DNA of 5,372 nt from Clostridia bacterium. Its GTDB lineage: Bacteria; Bacillota_A; Clostridia; Oscillospirales; CAG-272. Positions 1 to 5,372 of the stretch are shown here, in pieces. The stretch's first letter is position 1. The number at the start of each line of letters is the position of its first letter. Position numbers and translations under genes: made by a program. The stretch spans positions 1 through 5,372 of the forward strand of contig JAFTLD010000026.1 of NCBI GenBank assembly GCA_017452945.1, written 5' to 3'. The notes beneath the pieces were generated by a model. It was not told where the DNA came from and ran no database searches. It saw only the letters and a program-made list of their open reading frames with translations.

Positions 1-9
1 ACCCACGGG

Positions 10-100
10 ACCCATTTATGGGTAGTAAGTAACAGTTGCATGGCTGGCAGGCCAATTGACGGCGCACTTGTGCGCAGCCAGTATTATTAGGGCTATGCCC
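10..100. repeat. Cluster of small perfect inverted repeats
   Basis: This non-coding stretch holds several short perfect inverted repeats in a row. They are ACCCAT-TT-ATGGGT at 10-23, TGGC-AG-GCCA at 45-54, GCGCAC-TT-GTGCGC at 62-75 and GGGC-TAT-GCCC at 90-100. A longer-range pairing is also possible: TGGCTG (41-46) with CAGCCA (75-80), or CTGGC (44-48) with GCCAG (77-81), either of which would close a branch around the 62-75 hairpin. No convincing gene is present. Such dense palindromes occur at the ends of IS200/IS605-type elements, in MITEs and in structured RNAs. The neighbouring sequence to the left is missing, so the identity is open. Confidence 0.5.
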
Positions 101-112
101 GAAACTGAAATA

Positions 113-131
113 CCACCCGCTATGCGGGTGG
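113..131 (-). terminator. Hairpin terminator after the small membrane-protein genes
   Basis: A perfect 8-bp GC-rich stem (CCACCCGC / GCGGGTGG) closes on a 3-base TAT loop, 17 bases past the stop codon of the leftward gene at 149-520. On the minus strand an A-rich run precedes it and only a short TATTT follows, so leftward termination may be modest. On the plus strand the hairpin is followed by a T-rich run (132-150), so it could also stop transcription entering from the left. It shares its CTATG loop region with the smaller hairpin at 90-100, so it may belong to the same repeat cluster rather than being a dedicated terminator. Confidence 0.55.
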
Positions 132-148
132 ATATTTATTTACTCTTT

Positions 149-520
149 TTAATTTGCCAATGTGGGGTCAGCTTCCAAAGCCTCAAACTCGTCCTTGTGC
201 TCAAGCACGTAGCCGCGAATACCGATCATGTCAAAGATCGAGCAAGCTACACCGACCACACCGCCTAAGATCAGGTTGAGGACAAGACCGATGATGATAC
301 TGGTCATCCAGTTGTCATAGCTCTTGACCAGACCCGGATAGGGGGTTAAAACCAGCTTTGCCTGCTTGAAGCGGCAGATAGCACTGTAGATGTTGTACAC
401 ACCGCAGACAATACCTGCGAAGGTGCAGCACTGAATGATGCCGATGACCAGCCAAATGATGGCAGAAAGCTTTTCTCTTTCTGCGAGAGTTTTTACACAC
501 TGTTGATATTGGTTGCTCAT
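149..520 (-). CDS. Small membrane protein, two predicted TM helices, unknown function
   Basis: This 123-residue protein has no function I can assign. A polar N-terminus (1-17) is followed by a long hydrophobic segment at about 19-47 rich in Ile, Val, Gly and Cys (C31, C32, C39). A loop at about 50-71 contains LTPYPGLVKSYDNW, and a second hydrophobic segment spans about 73-101. The tail after residue 102 is acidic (EHKDEFEALEADP). Two helices with both ends on one side, probably cytoplasmic, is the simplest topology. The start is supported by AAGGAG (531-536) 10 bases upstream. The gene follows the membrane-protein gene at 582-938 by 61 bp with no terminator visible between them, so the two are probably co-transcribed. 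The resemblance to short uncharacterised clostridial membrane proteins is by feel only. Confidence 0.8.
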   Translation of the reverse strand: MSNQYQQCVKTLAEREKLSAIIWLVIGIIQCCTFAGIVCGVYNIYSAICRFKQAKLVLTPYPGLVKSYDNWMTSIIIGLVLNLILGGVVGVACSIFDMIGIRGYVLEHKDEFEALEADPTLAN

Positions 521-581
521 GATAGTTGATCTCCTTATTGTAATTTGTTTGAAAGTCTTGAGCTCGGTTATGTGCGGTAGA

Positions 582-938
582 TCAATACTTGATGATCTGA
601 ACGCTGCCTACCAGGGGCAGGTCAAAGTACTTGCCGGTTACGTTGCCGTATACGGACAGGATGGCGAACAAAAGACCGATGATGCTGATTACGGGAATGA
701 CAGTGCCGATGCAGATCCAAATGGACTGGTTTGCAAGGAACTTAATGTAATCAGACTCCGCCTTTTTCTGGGAATACATGACCAGTGCGAGGATCAAGCC
801 CACAGGCCAGAAAACGGTAGAGAGAATGGGGAGCAGAATACCCCAGATGTTGTTGTTTTCGCAATCTTCCTTTACGAAAGTGTTGGTTTTTGCACCGGGA
901 ATTTTGAGAATAAATTCATCAAAACCATTGAGTTGCAT
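582..938 (-). CDS. Small membrane protein, possibly DUF4870/Tic20-like
   Basis: This 118-residue protein has a soluble N-terminus (1-30), a hydrophobic helix at about 31-55 (with prolines P37 and P45), a linker rich in Lys and Glu (56-66) and a second hydrophobic segment at about 72-97. Its C-terminal part, GNVTGKYFDLPLVGSV (98-113), resembles the conserved end of DUF4870 (Tic20-like) proteins, where a short GKxYxLPL-type stretch follows the last helix. The family role in bacteria is not established, so no activity is claimed. The start at 938 is backed by GGAGG (948-952) 9 bases upstream. It is the first gene after the consensus promoter at 993-1021 and probably forms a two-gene transcript with the membrane-protein gene at 149-520. 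Confidence 0.8.
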   Translation of the reverse strand: MQLNGFDEFILKIPGAKTNTFVKEDCENNNIWGILLPILSTVFWPVGLILALVMYSQKKAESDYIKFLANQSIWICIGTVIPVISIIGLLFAILSVYGNVTGKYFDLPLVGSVQIIKY

Positions 939-969
939 AATTAATTGCCTCCAAAAATTTTAACTTGTT

Positions 970-985
970 ATGGCGTGGACGCCAT
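970..985 (-). promoter_or_regulatory. Hairpin at the predicted 5' end of the membrane-gene mRNA
   Basis: A perfect 6-bp inverted repeat (ATGGCG / CGCCAT) with a 4-base loop starts where transcription from the 993-1021 promoter should begin, about 7 bases past the -10 box. On the minus strand outer AACT and AGTT segments can extend the pairing through an internal loop. A hairpin at the extreme 5' end commonly protects mRNA from decay. As DNA, the palindrome could also be an operator for a dimeric repressor. The ribosome binding site (948-952) lies outside it, so it need not block translation. Confidence 0.45.
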
Positions 986-992
986 TAGTTCC

Positions 993-1021
993 ATTATAAA
1001 CTGTTTTTCGCAAAATGTCAA
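993..1021 (-). promoter_or_regulatory. Perfect-consensus sigma-A promoter for the membrane-protein genes
   Basis: On the minus strand the sequence reads TTGACA (1016-1021), a 17-base spacer, then TATAAT (993-998). Both boxes match the housekeeping consensus exactly and the spacing is optimal. The start point should be near 985-986, giving a leader of roughly 47 bases before the ATG at 938. It lies in the 123-bp gap after the FkbM gene, which shows that the two small membrane genes have their own, potentially very strong, promoter. Confidence 0.8.
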
Positions 1022-1022
1022 T

Positions 1023-1050
1023 ATAAAATGCGATTTTTGTCGTATTTTAT
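1023..1050. repeat. AT-rich inverted repeat, weak terminator or operator
   Basis: An 11-bp imperfect inverted repeat (ATAAAATGCGA at 1023-1033 against TCGTATTTTAT at 1040-1050) has a 6-base loop. As plus-strand RNA it pairs with one G-U; as minus-strand RNA it has one A-C mismatch. It sits just past the FkbM stop codon (1062-1064) and directly abuts the -35 box of the next promoter (1016-1021). It could be a poor terminator of the FkbM transcript or a binding site controlling the membrane-gene promoter. The low GC content argues against strong termination. Confidence 0.3.
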
Positions 1051-1061
1051 CTAAAAATGCG

Positions 1062-2159
1062 TTACAAAACAGCATAGAGGTTGATATCCCATGCGGGAAA
1101 ATAGCGGAATCTGCGCAAATACAGGCGGTAGTCAGGGTTCAGACTACGCACAAGCAGCGGCAGGGCATAAAGGTCCTCGCTGCGGTGATAGCAGGAAACC
1201 AACAGGGCGGGGGCGTGTTCGGCAATCGTTTGCTTGCAGCCCATCAAGGCCTCGGCTTCCGAGCCCTCTACGTCGAATTTGATATAGTCGCAGGCCTTGC
1301 CTTCAAGGACACTGTCTACCGTGCGCGCCTCGACCTCCTTGACCTTGCCTGCGCGGGGCAGCAGCACGGATGAGGTGTTTTGCGCGGCACCTGCGTTGCG
1401 GTTGCCCGATGCGTCAAAATACAATGTGGTGTTTTCGTTCCATGCAGCAAAGGGCAGCGGAATGAGCGAAAAACGCGTTTCCACTTGAGCATATGCGCAA
1501 AGCTTGCGATAATTGCGTGCGTCCGGCTCAAGCGCGTAAAGCGTTTGCAGTGCCGATGCATACGGTGCAAGCGCACGTGCCGAGTCACCGTTGTAAGCTC
1601 CAAGGTCGAGCGCTGTGCGGAAGGTGTGCGAGGGAAGGATTTGCGAGAATGATTCCTCGGGATCGTTTTCAATCTGTACCAAGAATTTCAGATCTCCCGT
1701 GAGCTTATAAGAAATGATATGATCAAAAACGCGCACGGATTCCTCGTCTGCAAGTAATGCGCGTGCCGCATCAAATTTCGCTTTGTGCGCAAAATAAAAG
1801 GCGGCGTCAAACAAATTGTCACCGAATACCGGTACGTCAGGTGCGTACAGCTCGCATTCACTCGCTATGCGCAGGATATTTTGCATGACGTCGGGCAGAG
1901 AAGATGCAAATGAGAGCAGTACGATCATACGGTCCGCACCGTATTTTTCCTTTGCCTCGGTGTACGAGAGCACGCGCTTACCGTGAAACGAGTGTCCGCG
2001 CACAAATCCGTCGCTGGCAAAAAAGTCTTCAACCGTGATGCCCTTGGACTCTGCCACGGCAAGGATCTTGTCCGCACCGTTGCCCATGCCGTACATGACG
2101 ATGTGCTTATTGGTGTTTTTCAGATATTTCCACAGATCAGGATATGCAGAATATGGCAT
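1062..2159 (-). CDS. FkbM-family SAM-dependent methyltransferase with N-terminal Rossmann-like domain
   Basis: This 365-residue protein should transfer a methyl group from S-adenosylmethionine, in this family usually to a hydroxyl of a sugar or polyketide; the substrate is not readable here. Residues about 18-110 form a Rossmann-like domain with a glycine-rich GMGNG (24-28) after a beta strand, followed by a FASDGFVRG stretch. A mostly helical linker covers about 120-178. The FkbM domain occupies about 180-350: the SAM-binding motif is LDLGAYNGDS (184-193), KFDVEGSE (294-301) is the typical acidic motif, and a CYHRSEDLYALP segment follows. No signal peptide or membrane helix is seen, so it is cytoplasmic. 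AAAGGA lies about 6 bases before the start. It is transcribed away from the HIT gene and is apparently monocistronic. Family confidence is high. Confidence 0.9.
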   Translation of the reverse strand: MPYSAYPDLWKYLKNTNKHIVMYGMGNGADKILAVAESKGITVEDFFASDGFVRGHSFHGKRVLSYTEAKEKYGADRMIVLLSFASSLPDVMQNILRIASECELYAPDVPVFGDNLFDAAFYFAHKAKFDAARALLADEESVRVFDHIISYKLTGDLKFLVQIENDPEESFSQILPSHTFRTALDLGAYNGDSARALAPYASALQTLYALEPDARNYRKLCAYAQVETRFSLIPLPFAAWNENTTLYFDASGNRNAGAAQNTSSVLLPRAGKVKEVEARTVDSVLEGKACDYIKFDVEGSEAEALMGCKQTIAEHAPALLVSCYHRSEDLYALPLLVRSLNPDYRLYLRRFRYFPAWDINLYAVL

Positions 2160-2177
2160 AAGTTATCCTTTCTTTGA

Positions 2178-2206
2178 TTGACAAATACTTTGGAGTGTGC
2201 TACAAT
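2178..2206 (+). promoter_or_regulatory. Promoter of the HIT-glycoside hydrolase operon
   Basis: TTGACA (2178-2183) is followed by a 17-base spacer and TACAAT (2201-2206), one mismatch from the consensus -10. A TG at 2198-2199 makes it an extended -10. The start point should be near 2213, giving a leader of about 32 bases that includes the strong AAAGGAG (2231-2237). Its -10 overlaps that of the opposing promoter by two bases. Confidence 0.78.
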
Positions 2207-2233
2207 TATATCATATTCAAGCATTTTTGTAAA
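2205..2233 (-). promoter_or_regulatory. Promoter of the FkbM methyltransferase gene
   Basis: Read on the minus strand, TTTACA (2228-2233, one mismatch from consensus) is followed by a 17-base spacer and an exact TATAAT (2205-2210). An upstream TG (2212-2213) makes it an extended -10. The start point should be near 2198, about 39 bases before the ATG at 2159. The -10 shares positions 2205-2206 with the rightward promoter, and the -35 overlaps the ribosome binding site of the HIT gene. Confidence 0.75.
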
Positions 2234-2244
2234 GGAGATTTATT

Positions 2245-2583
2245 ATGGCTTGCTTATTTTGCAGAATTATAGCAGGGGAGATTCCCTCAAAAAAGGTTTA
2301 TGAGGACGAATACGTCTATGCTTTTTACGACATTGCCCCCATGGCACCCGTGCACGTGCTGCTGATTCCCAAGCTGCACCTTGACAGCGCAGATGCGGTT
2401 ACGGCAGAGAACAGCGTGTACGTTGCAAAGATCTTTGAAGCCATCCCCGCTGTGGCAAAGGCTTGCGGCTTGGAAAACGGTTATCGCGTGATCACCAACT
2501 GCGGTGAGGACGGTTGCCAGAGTGTAAAGCACCTGCATTTCCATTTGCTTGGCGGTAAAAAGCTGCCCGAAACTCTGGGCTGA
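2245..2583 (+). CDS. HIT-family (HINT-type) nucleotide-binding protein
   Basis: This 112-residue protein belongs to the histidine-triad superfamily. HINT-branch members hydrolyse purine nucleoside phosphoramidates such as AMP-lysine through a nucleotidylated histidine. The C-terminal triad is H96-L-H98-F-H100-L-L, preceded by Q92-S93 and followed by LLGGK; the middle histidine is the expected nucleophile. The N-terminus CLFCRIIAGEIPSKKVYED is typical. C3, C6, H45 and H96 are placed as in family members reported to bind zinc, which would make a structural zinc site plausible. The length is normal for HINT and the protein should be cytosolic. The start follows AAAGGAG (2231-2237) by 7 bases. 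It is the first gene of an operon with the glycoside hydrolase 17 bp downstream. A cysteine (C91) sits where Gly often precedes the Gln. The GalT and Fhit branches are less likely because of size. Confidence 0.93.
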   Translation: MACLFCRIIAGEIPSKKVYEDEYVYAFYDIAPMAPVHVLLIPKLHLDSADAVTAENSVYVAKIFEAIPAVAKACGLENGYRVITNCGEDGCQSVKHLHFHLLGGKKLPETLG

Positions 2584-2600
2584 TTTTTGGAGAGACGGTT

Positions 2601-5153
2601 ATGAAGGATACAAGACTGCAAGAGGTATTGGCAGGGAAGGAGAGCAATTATTTGCTCCCGTTCTACTGGCAGCACGGCACGCACCGCGACAGGATCCCTG
2701 CGCAGGTGCAGCGTATTTATGACAGCGGATGCCGCGCGCTTTGCGTGGAATCCCGTCCGCATCCCGATTTTTGCGGCCCCGAATGGTGGGCGGATGTGGA
2801 CGTGATCCTTGCCGAGTGCGAAAAGCGCGGCATGAAGGTATGGATTTTTGACGATAAGAAATACCCCACGGGATATGCCAACGGTCTGATCGAGACCAAG
2901 TATCCGCATTTGCGCCAGCGCGAGATCATCGAGGAGCATATCGATGTCATGGGACCTGCGCCCGATACTTCCTTTTTGGTCAGCAAGACGTGGGAGGACG
3001 ACGAGATTTTGGGCGTTTATGCGTTCAAGCGTACCGATGAGGGCGAGCAAACCACGGGCGGCTATATCGATCTGACGCCTACGCTGGATCACGGCTGCGT
3101 GTTTTTTGACGTGCCCGAGGGGCTTTGGCGCGTGTACATCTATACCAACACGCGACGCGGCAACAGAGGAAATTATATTGACATGGTGTCTGCCGAGTCC
3201 TGCAAGGTTTTGCTGGAGGCGGTCTACGAGCCGCATTATGAGCACTATGCCAAGTATTTCGGCAATACCCTTGTCGGCTTTTTCTCGGATGAGCCCTCGT
3301 TTGGCAATGGCATGGCCACCCGTCATTCCATTGATCCCAGTGGACATGAGCGCCCTATGGGTACGGTGGGCATGGCGCTGCCGTACAACGTTCGCGTGAT
3401 TGAGCTGATGAGTGAGGAGATGGGCGAATACGCGCTGCCTTATATGGCTGAGCTGTGGTTCTGGAGCGAGCATGCGCCCATCACGCGTCTTGCCTATATG
3501 AATGCGATCACGTCGCTGTACCGTGACAATTTCGGTTACATGATCGGTAACTGGTGCCGCGAGAGAGGCGTGATGTACATCGGTCACATCATCGAGGATT
3601 ATAACTGCCATGCGCGTCCCGCATCCGGCGCGGGGCATTATTTCCGTGCGCTGGAAGGACAGGATATGGCAGGCATTGATATCGTGTTGCATCAGGTCAT
3701 GCCCGGTATGGCACATCATATTCACAATGCAAGCCTTGGTACGGGGCTTTCCGATCCCGCATTCTATCATTACGTGCTCGGACAGCTTGGCGCGTCGCTG
3801 GCGCACCAGTATCCGCAGATGAAGGGCAGAGCCATGTGCGAGGAATTTGGCGCGTACGGCTGGGCCGAGGGCTGCACCATGATGAAGTGGTTGACCGATT
3901 TTCTGTTGGTGCGCGGTATCAATCATTTCATTCCGCATGCATTCTCGCCCGATTATCCCGATCCCGATTGCCCGCCGCACTTTGGCGCAGAGGGGCATGA
4001 TCCGCAATTTGACGGCTTCTGCCATTTGATGAAATATACCAACAAGGCCGCCCACCTCTTGTACGGTGGTGAGCATATCACCTCTTGTGCCGTGCTGTAC
4101 CATGCAGAGGGCGAGTGGATGAACCAAAAGGGTGATTATACCTTTACCCAAGTGCCTGCAAAGGCGCTTTTGGATGCGCATTTGTGTTATGATATCATTT
4201 GCATGGATGCGTTGGAAAAGGCCGAGGTAACGAATGGCAAATTGACGCTCAACGGTGAGGTATACGGTGCGTTGGTCGTCCCGTATGCCAAGGAGATTCC
4301 CGAGGGACTTGCGCAGGCCGTCAAGCGTCTTTGTGATGCGGGCGTTCCCGTGCTGCATTGCGGCGGCAGAGCCGATGGGCTTTGTGGTGAGGTGGTTACC
4401 GAGCAAGAGCTGCCCGAGCGCATCCGTGCGTTGGGACTTGCGGATATTGCGGTAGACGGCAACTGTCCCTTATTGCGCCACTATCACGTCAAGCGTGACG
4501 GTGCGGACGTGTTCATGTTCTTTAACGAGGACAGCGTTCATACCGCCAAGGCAACCGTTACGCTGCCCGTGCAGGGTGATTTTGCAAGATTGCGCATGAT
4601 CGAGGATGAAATGTTTGCCGATGCCACGGCAGACGGAACGATCACGGTCGAGCTGCTGCCCGGTCAGTCCGAAATCTTGGTATTTGGCTGCGACACGGCA
4701 GCGCTGCCGCGCACGTCGAACGGCACAAACGTGACCGTTCTTGCTCCCACGTTTGATATTGAGCTGGCAGATTCGGACGATCTGTCCGCATACGTGGCAT
4801 ATAAAACTACCGATAAGCTTTGCAATATTGCGTCTGCCTCGGAAAAGCCCGCCTTTTCGGGACGCATGCGCTATACCTTTGCTCTGGAGCTGAAAGACGT
4901 ACCGAAGGACGCTGTGCTGGATCTTGGCAGAGTGGGGCAAACGGCACGCGTGTGGATCAACGGCCATGACGTGGGCATCCGCATCACGGCACCCTATGCT
5001 TACCGTGTTTTCGAGTATCTGAGCGCAGGGAAAAATACTGTCACGGTTGAGGTTGCAAACACCTTGGTGGGTAAGCACCGCGATAAATTCTCGCATTGCA
5101 TGCCGATCTCTCCGTCCGGATTGTTTGGCCCGATTAAGCTGATCACGGAGTAA
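2601..5153 (+). CDS. GH106-like glycoside hydrolase, cytoplasmic
   Basis: This 850-residue enzyme resembles the large GH106 (alpha-L-rhamnosidase) group, so hydrolysis of rhamnosides or related deoxysugar or uronic linkages is likely, but the substrate is inferred. The N-terminal barrel starts near residue 20, with CVESRPHPDF (48-57) and DDKKYPTGYANG (84-95). A beta-rich insert lies at about 130-195. Barrel motifs FFSDEPSFG (227-235) and MCEEFGAYGW (412-421) supply the best candidate catalytic acids: D230, E231, E414 and E415. The segment LVRGINHFIPHAFS follows. Residues about 490-600 look like the flavodoxin/GATase-like accessory domain. A beta domain follows (about 625-697), and a GH2-type jelly-roll sugar-binding domain closes the protein (about 756-850, with VWINGHDVG and VEVANT). 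No signal peptide is visible, so it probably acts on imported oligosaccharides. GGAGAG precedes the ATG by about 7 bases; the gap to the HIT gene is 17 bp. Confidence 0.85.
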   Translation: MKDTRLQEVLAGKESNYLLPFYWQHGTHRDRIPAQVQRIYDSGCRALCVESRPHPDFCGPEWWADVDVILAECEKRGMKVWIFDDKKYPTGYANGLIETKYPHLRQREIIEEHIDVMGPAPDTSFLVSKTWEDDEILGVYAFKRTDEGEQTTGGYIDLTPTLDHGCVFFDVPEGLWRVYIYTNTRRGNRGNYIDMVSAESCKVLLEAVYEPHYEHYAKYFGNTLVGFFSDEPSFGNGMATRHSIDPSGHERPMGTVGMALPYNVRVIELMSEEMGEYALPYMAELWFWSEHAPITRLAYMNAITSLYRDNFGYMIGNWCRERGVMYIGHIIEDYNCHARPASGAGHYFRALEGQDMAGIDIVLHQVMPGMAHHIHNASLGTGLSDPAFYHYVLGQLGASLAHQYPQMKGRAMCEEFGAYGWAEGCTMMKWLTDFLLVRGINHFIPHAFSPDYPDPDCPPHFGAEGHDPQFDGFCHLMKYTNKAAHLLYGGEHITSCAVLYHAEGEWMNQKGDYTFTQVPAKALLDAHLCYDIICMDALEKAEVTNGKLTLNGEVYGALVVPYAKEIPEGLAQAVKRLCDAGVPVLHCGGRADGLCGEVVTEQELPERIRALGLADIAVDGNCPLLRHYHVKRDGADVFMFFNEDSVHTAKATVTLPVQGDFARLRMIEDEMFADATADGTITVELLPGQSEILVFGCDTAALPRTSNGTNVTVLAPTFDIELADSDDLSAYVAYKTTDKLCNIASASEKPAFSGRMRYTFALELKDVPKDAVLDLGRVGQTARVWINGHDVGIRITAPYAYRVFEYLSAGKNTVTVEVANTLVGKHRDKFSHCMPISPSGLFGPIKLITE

Positions 5154-5160
5154 ATAAAAA

Positions 5161-5175
5161 GCCGCCCGACGGGCT
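5161..5175. terminator. Small GC hairpin just after the hydrolase stop codon
   Basis: GCCC-GAC-GGGC (5164-5174) forms a 4-bp stem starting 11 bases after the stop codon; an alternative pairing is AGCC (5160-5163) with GGCT (5172-5175). On the plus strand no T-run follows. On the minus strand the hairpin is followed by GGCTTTTTATTT, so it looks more like the decayed terminator of a leftward transcript from beyond the right edge. It is a weak candidate in either direction. Confidence 0.3.
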
Positions 5176-5206
5176 GACAAATTAGCGGAAAAATTGAATA
5201 AAAACA

Positions 5207-5239
5207 AAAGGCAGGAGTCTTGATCAAGGCTTCTGCTTT
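5207..5239 (+). terminator. Intrinsic terminator of the HIT-hydrolase operon
   Basis: A long stem pairs AAAG(G)CAGGAGTCTT with AAGGCTTCTGCTTT around a GATC loop (5222-5225). It contains one bulged G and two G-U pairs. An A-rich run (5199-5209) precedes it and a short pyrimidine run, CTTTCTGTT (5236-5244), follows. This is the usual form of a clostridial Rho-independent terminator. It lies 54 bases past the hydrolase stop codon. The A-rich left side would also let it work for leftward transcripts. Confidence 0.75.
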
Positions 5240-5275
5240 CTGTTATCCAAAGAGATGAAAGAGCGTCCATATGGT

Positions 5276-5325
5276 GACCTCATCCGTCGCCTACGGCGCC
5301 ACCTTCCCCAGCGGGGAAGGCTTTG
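5276..5325. repeat. MITE/REP-like dispersed repeat with two hairpins
   Basis: The block contains CCTCATCCGTC, a CGCC-TAC-GGCG hairpin (5288-5298) and a perfect 8-bp CCTTCCCC-AGC-GGGGAAGG hairpin (5302-5320), then GCTTTG. I recognise this CCTCATCCGTC / CCACCTTCCCC / GGGGAAGGC pattern as a short non-coding repeat scattered through intergenic regions of Clostridia such as Faecalibacterium relatives. Its true ends and copy number cannot be read here. The last 47 bases of the window (5326-5372) show no gene or clear structure. Confidence 0.6.
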
Positions 5326-5372
5326 TTGCGAGTAACCGGGTCTTTCAAAAGAGCAATACGGTAGCGATAACC

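Noticed and set aside
10..131. Possible CRISPR array in the left hairpin cluster.
   Set aside because: The inverted repeats differ in sequence and spacing, with no recurring direct repeat and spacer pattern.
56..268. A 70-codon plus-strand open frame starting in the left hairpin cluster.
   Set aside because: It crosses the strong hairpin at 113-131 and overlaps the membrane-protein gene in antisense; no ribosome binding site or domain is visible.
513..944. Plus-strand open frame opposite the membrane-protein gene at 582-938.
   Set aside because: The minus-strand gene has two clear hydrophobic helices and a GGAGG site, while this frame gives a polar, featureless product.
945..1373. Plus-strand open frame opposite the end of the FkbM gene and the promoter gap.
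   Set aside because: It covers a consensus promoter and the conserved FkbM C-terminus on the other strand; its product has no recognisable motifs.
2481..4406. Very long open frame (641 codons) on the minus strand opposite the glycoside hydrolase.
   Set aside because: It is the antisense shadow of a GC-rich gene with biased codons. Its translation is low-complexity in His, Arg and Ile with no recognisable domain, while the plus strand encodes a clear enzyme with a good ribosome binding site.
4470..5270. A 266-codon minus-strand open frame over the end of the hydrolase gene and the terminator.
   Set aside because: It runs through the intrinsic terminator and the sugar-binding domain of the real gene and shows no family features.

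Overview
The window looks like chromosomal DNA from a Clostridia-type Firmicute, most likely an uncultured gut lineage related to Oscillospiraceae. The reasons are AAGGAG-type ribosome binding sites, near-consensus sigma-A promoters, the style of the FkbM, HIT and glycoside hydrolase proteins, and a hairpin repeat at the right edge that resembles a dispersed repeat of such genomes. The assignment is by recognition only; no search was run.

Layout, left to right. Positions 1-148 are non-coding and packed with small perfect inverted repeats, ending in an 8-bp hairpin that can terminate the leftward genes. Positions 149-938 hold two small leftward membrane-protein genes, apparently one transcript. 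Their promoter at 993-1021 is an exact TTGACA-N17-TATAAT, and the transcript should begin at a small hairpin. Positions 1062-2159 hold a leftward FkbM-family methyltransferase gene with an extra N-terminal nucleotide-binding-like domain. Positions 2160-2244 are a compact divergent promoter region: the leftward FkbM promoter and the rightward HIT promoter share two bases of their -10 boxes. Positions 2245-5153 are a rightward two-gene operon: a HINT-type HIT-family protein, then 17 bp later a large cytoplasmic glycoside hydrolase related to GH106. Positions 5154-5372 are non-coding, with a small hairpin, a strong intrinsic terminator (5207-5239) and a MITE/REP-like repeat (about 5276-5325).

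How the parts work together. The hydrolase probably acts inside the cell on imported rhamnose-type or related oligosaccharides. The HIT protein would be a purine nucleotide phosphoramidase, or a relative, made from the same mRNA; no metabolic link is evident. The FkbM protein probably O-methylates a sugar or glycolipid, and its gene is joined to the HIT-hydrolase operon only through the shared promoter region. The two membrane proteins have no assigned function. I found no CRISPR array, tRNA, rRNA, transposase gene or complete defence system. The least explained parts are the hairpin-rich left edge, the overlapping divergent promoters, and the membrane-protein pair with its ideal promoter.
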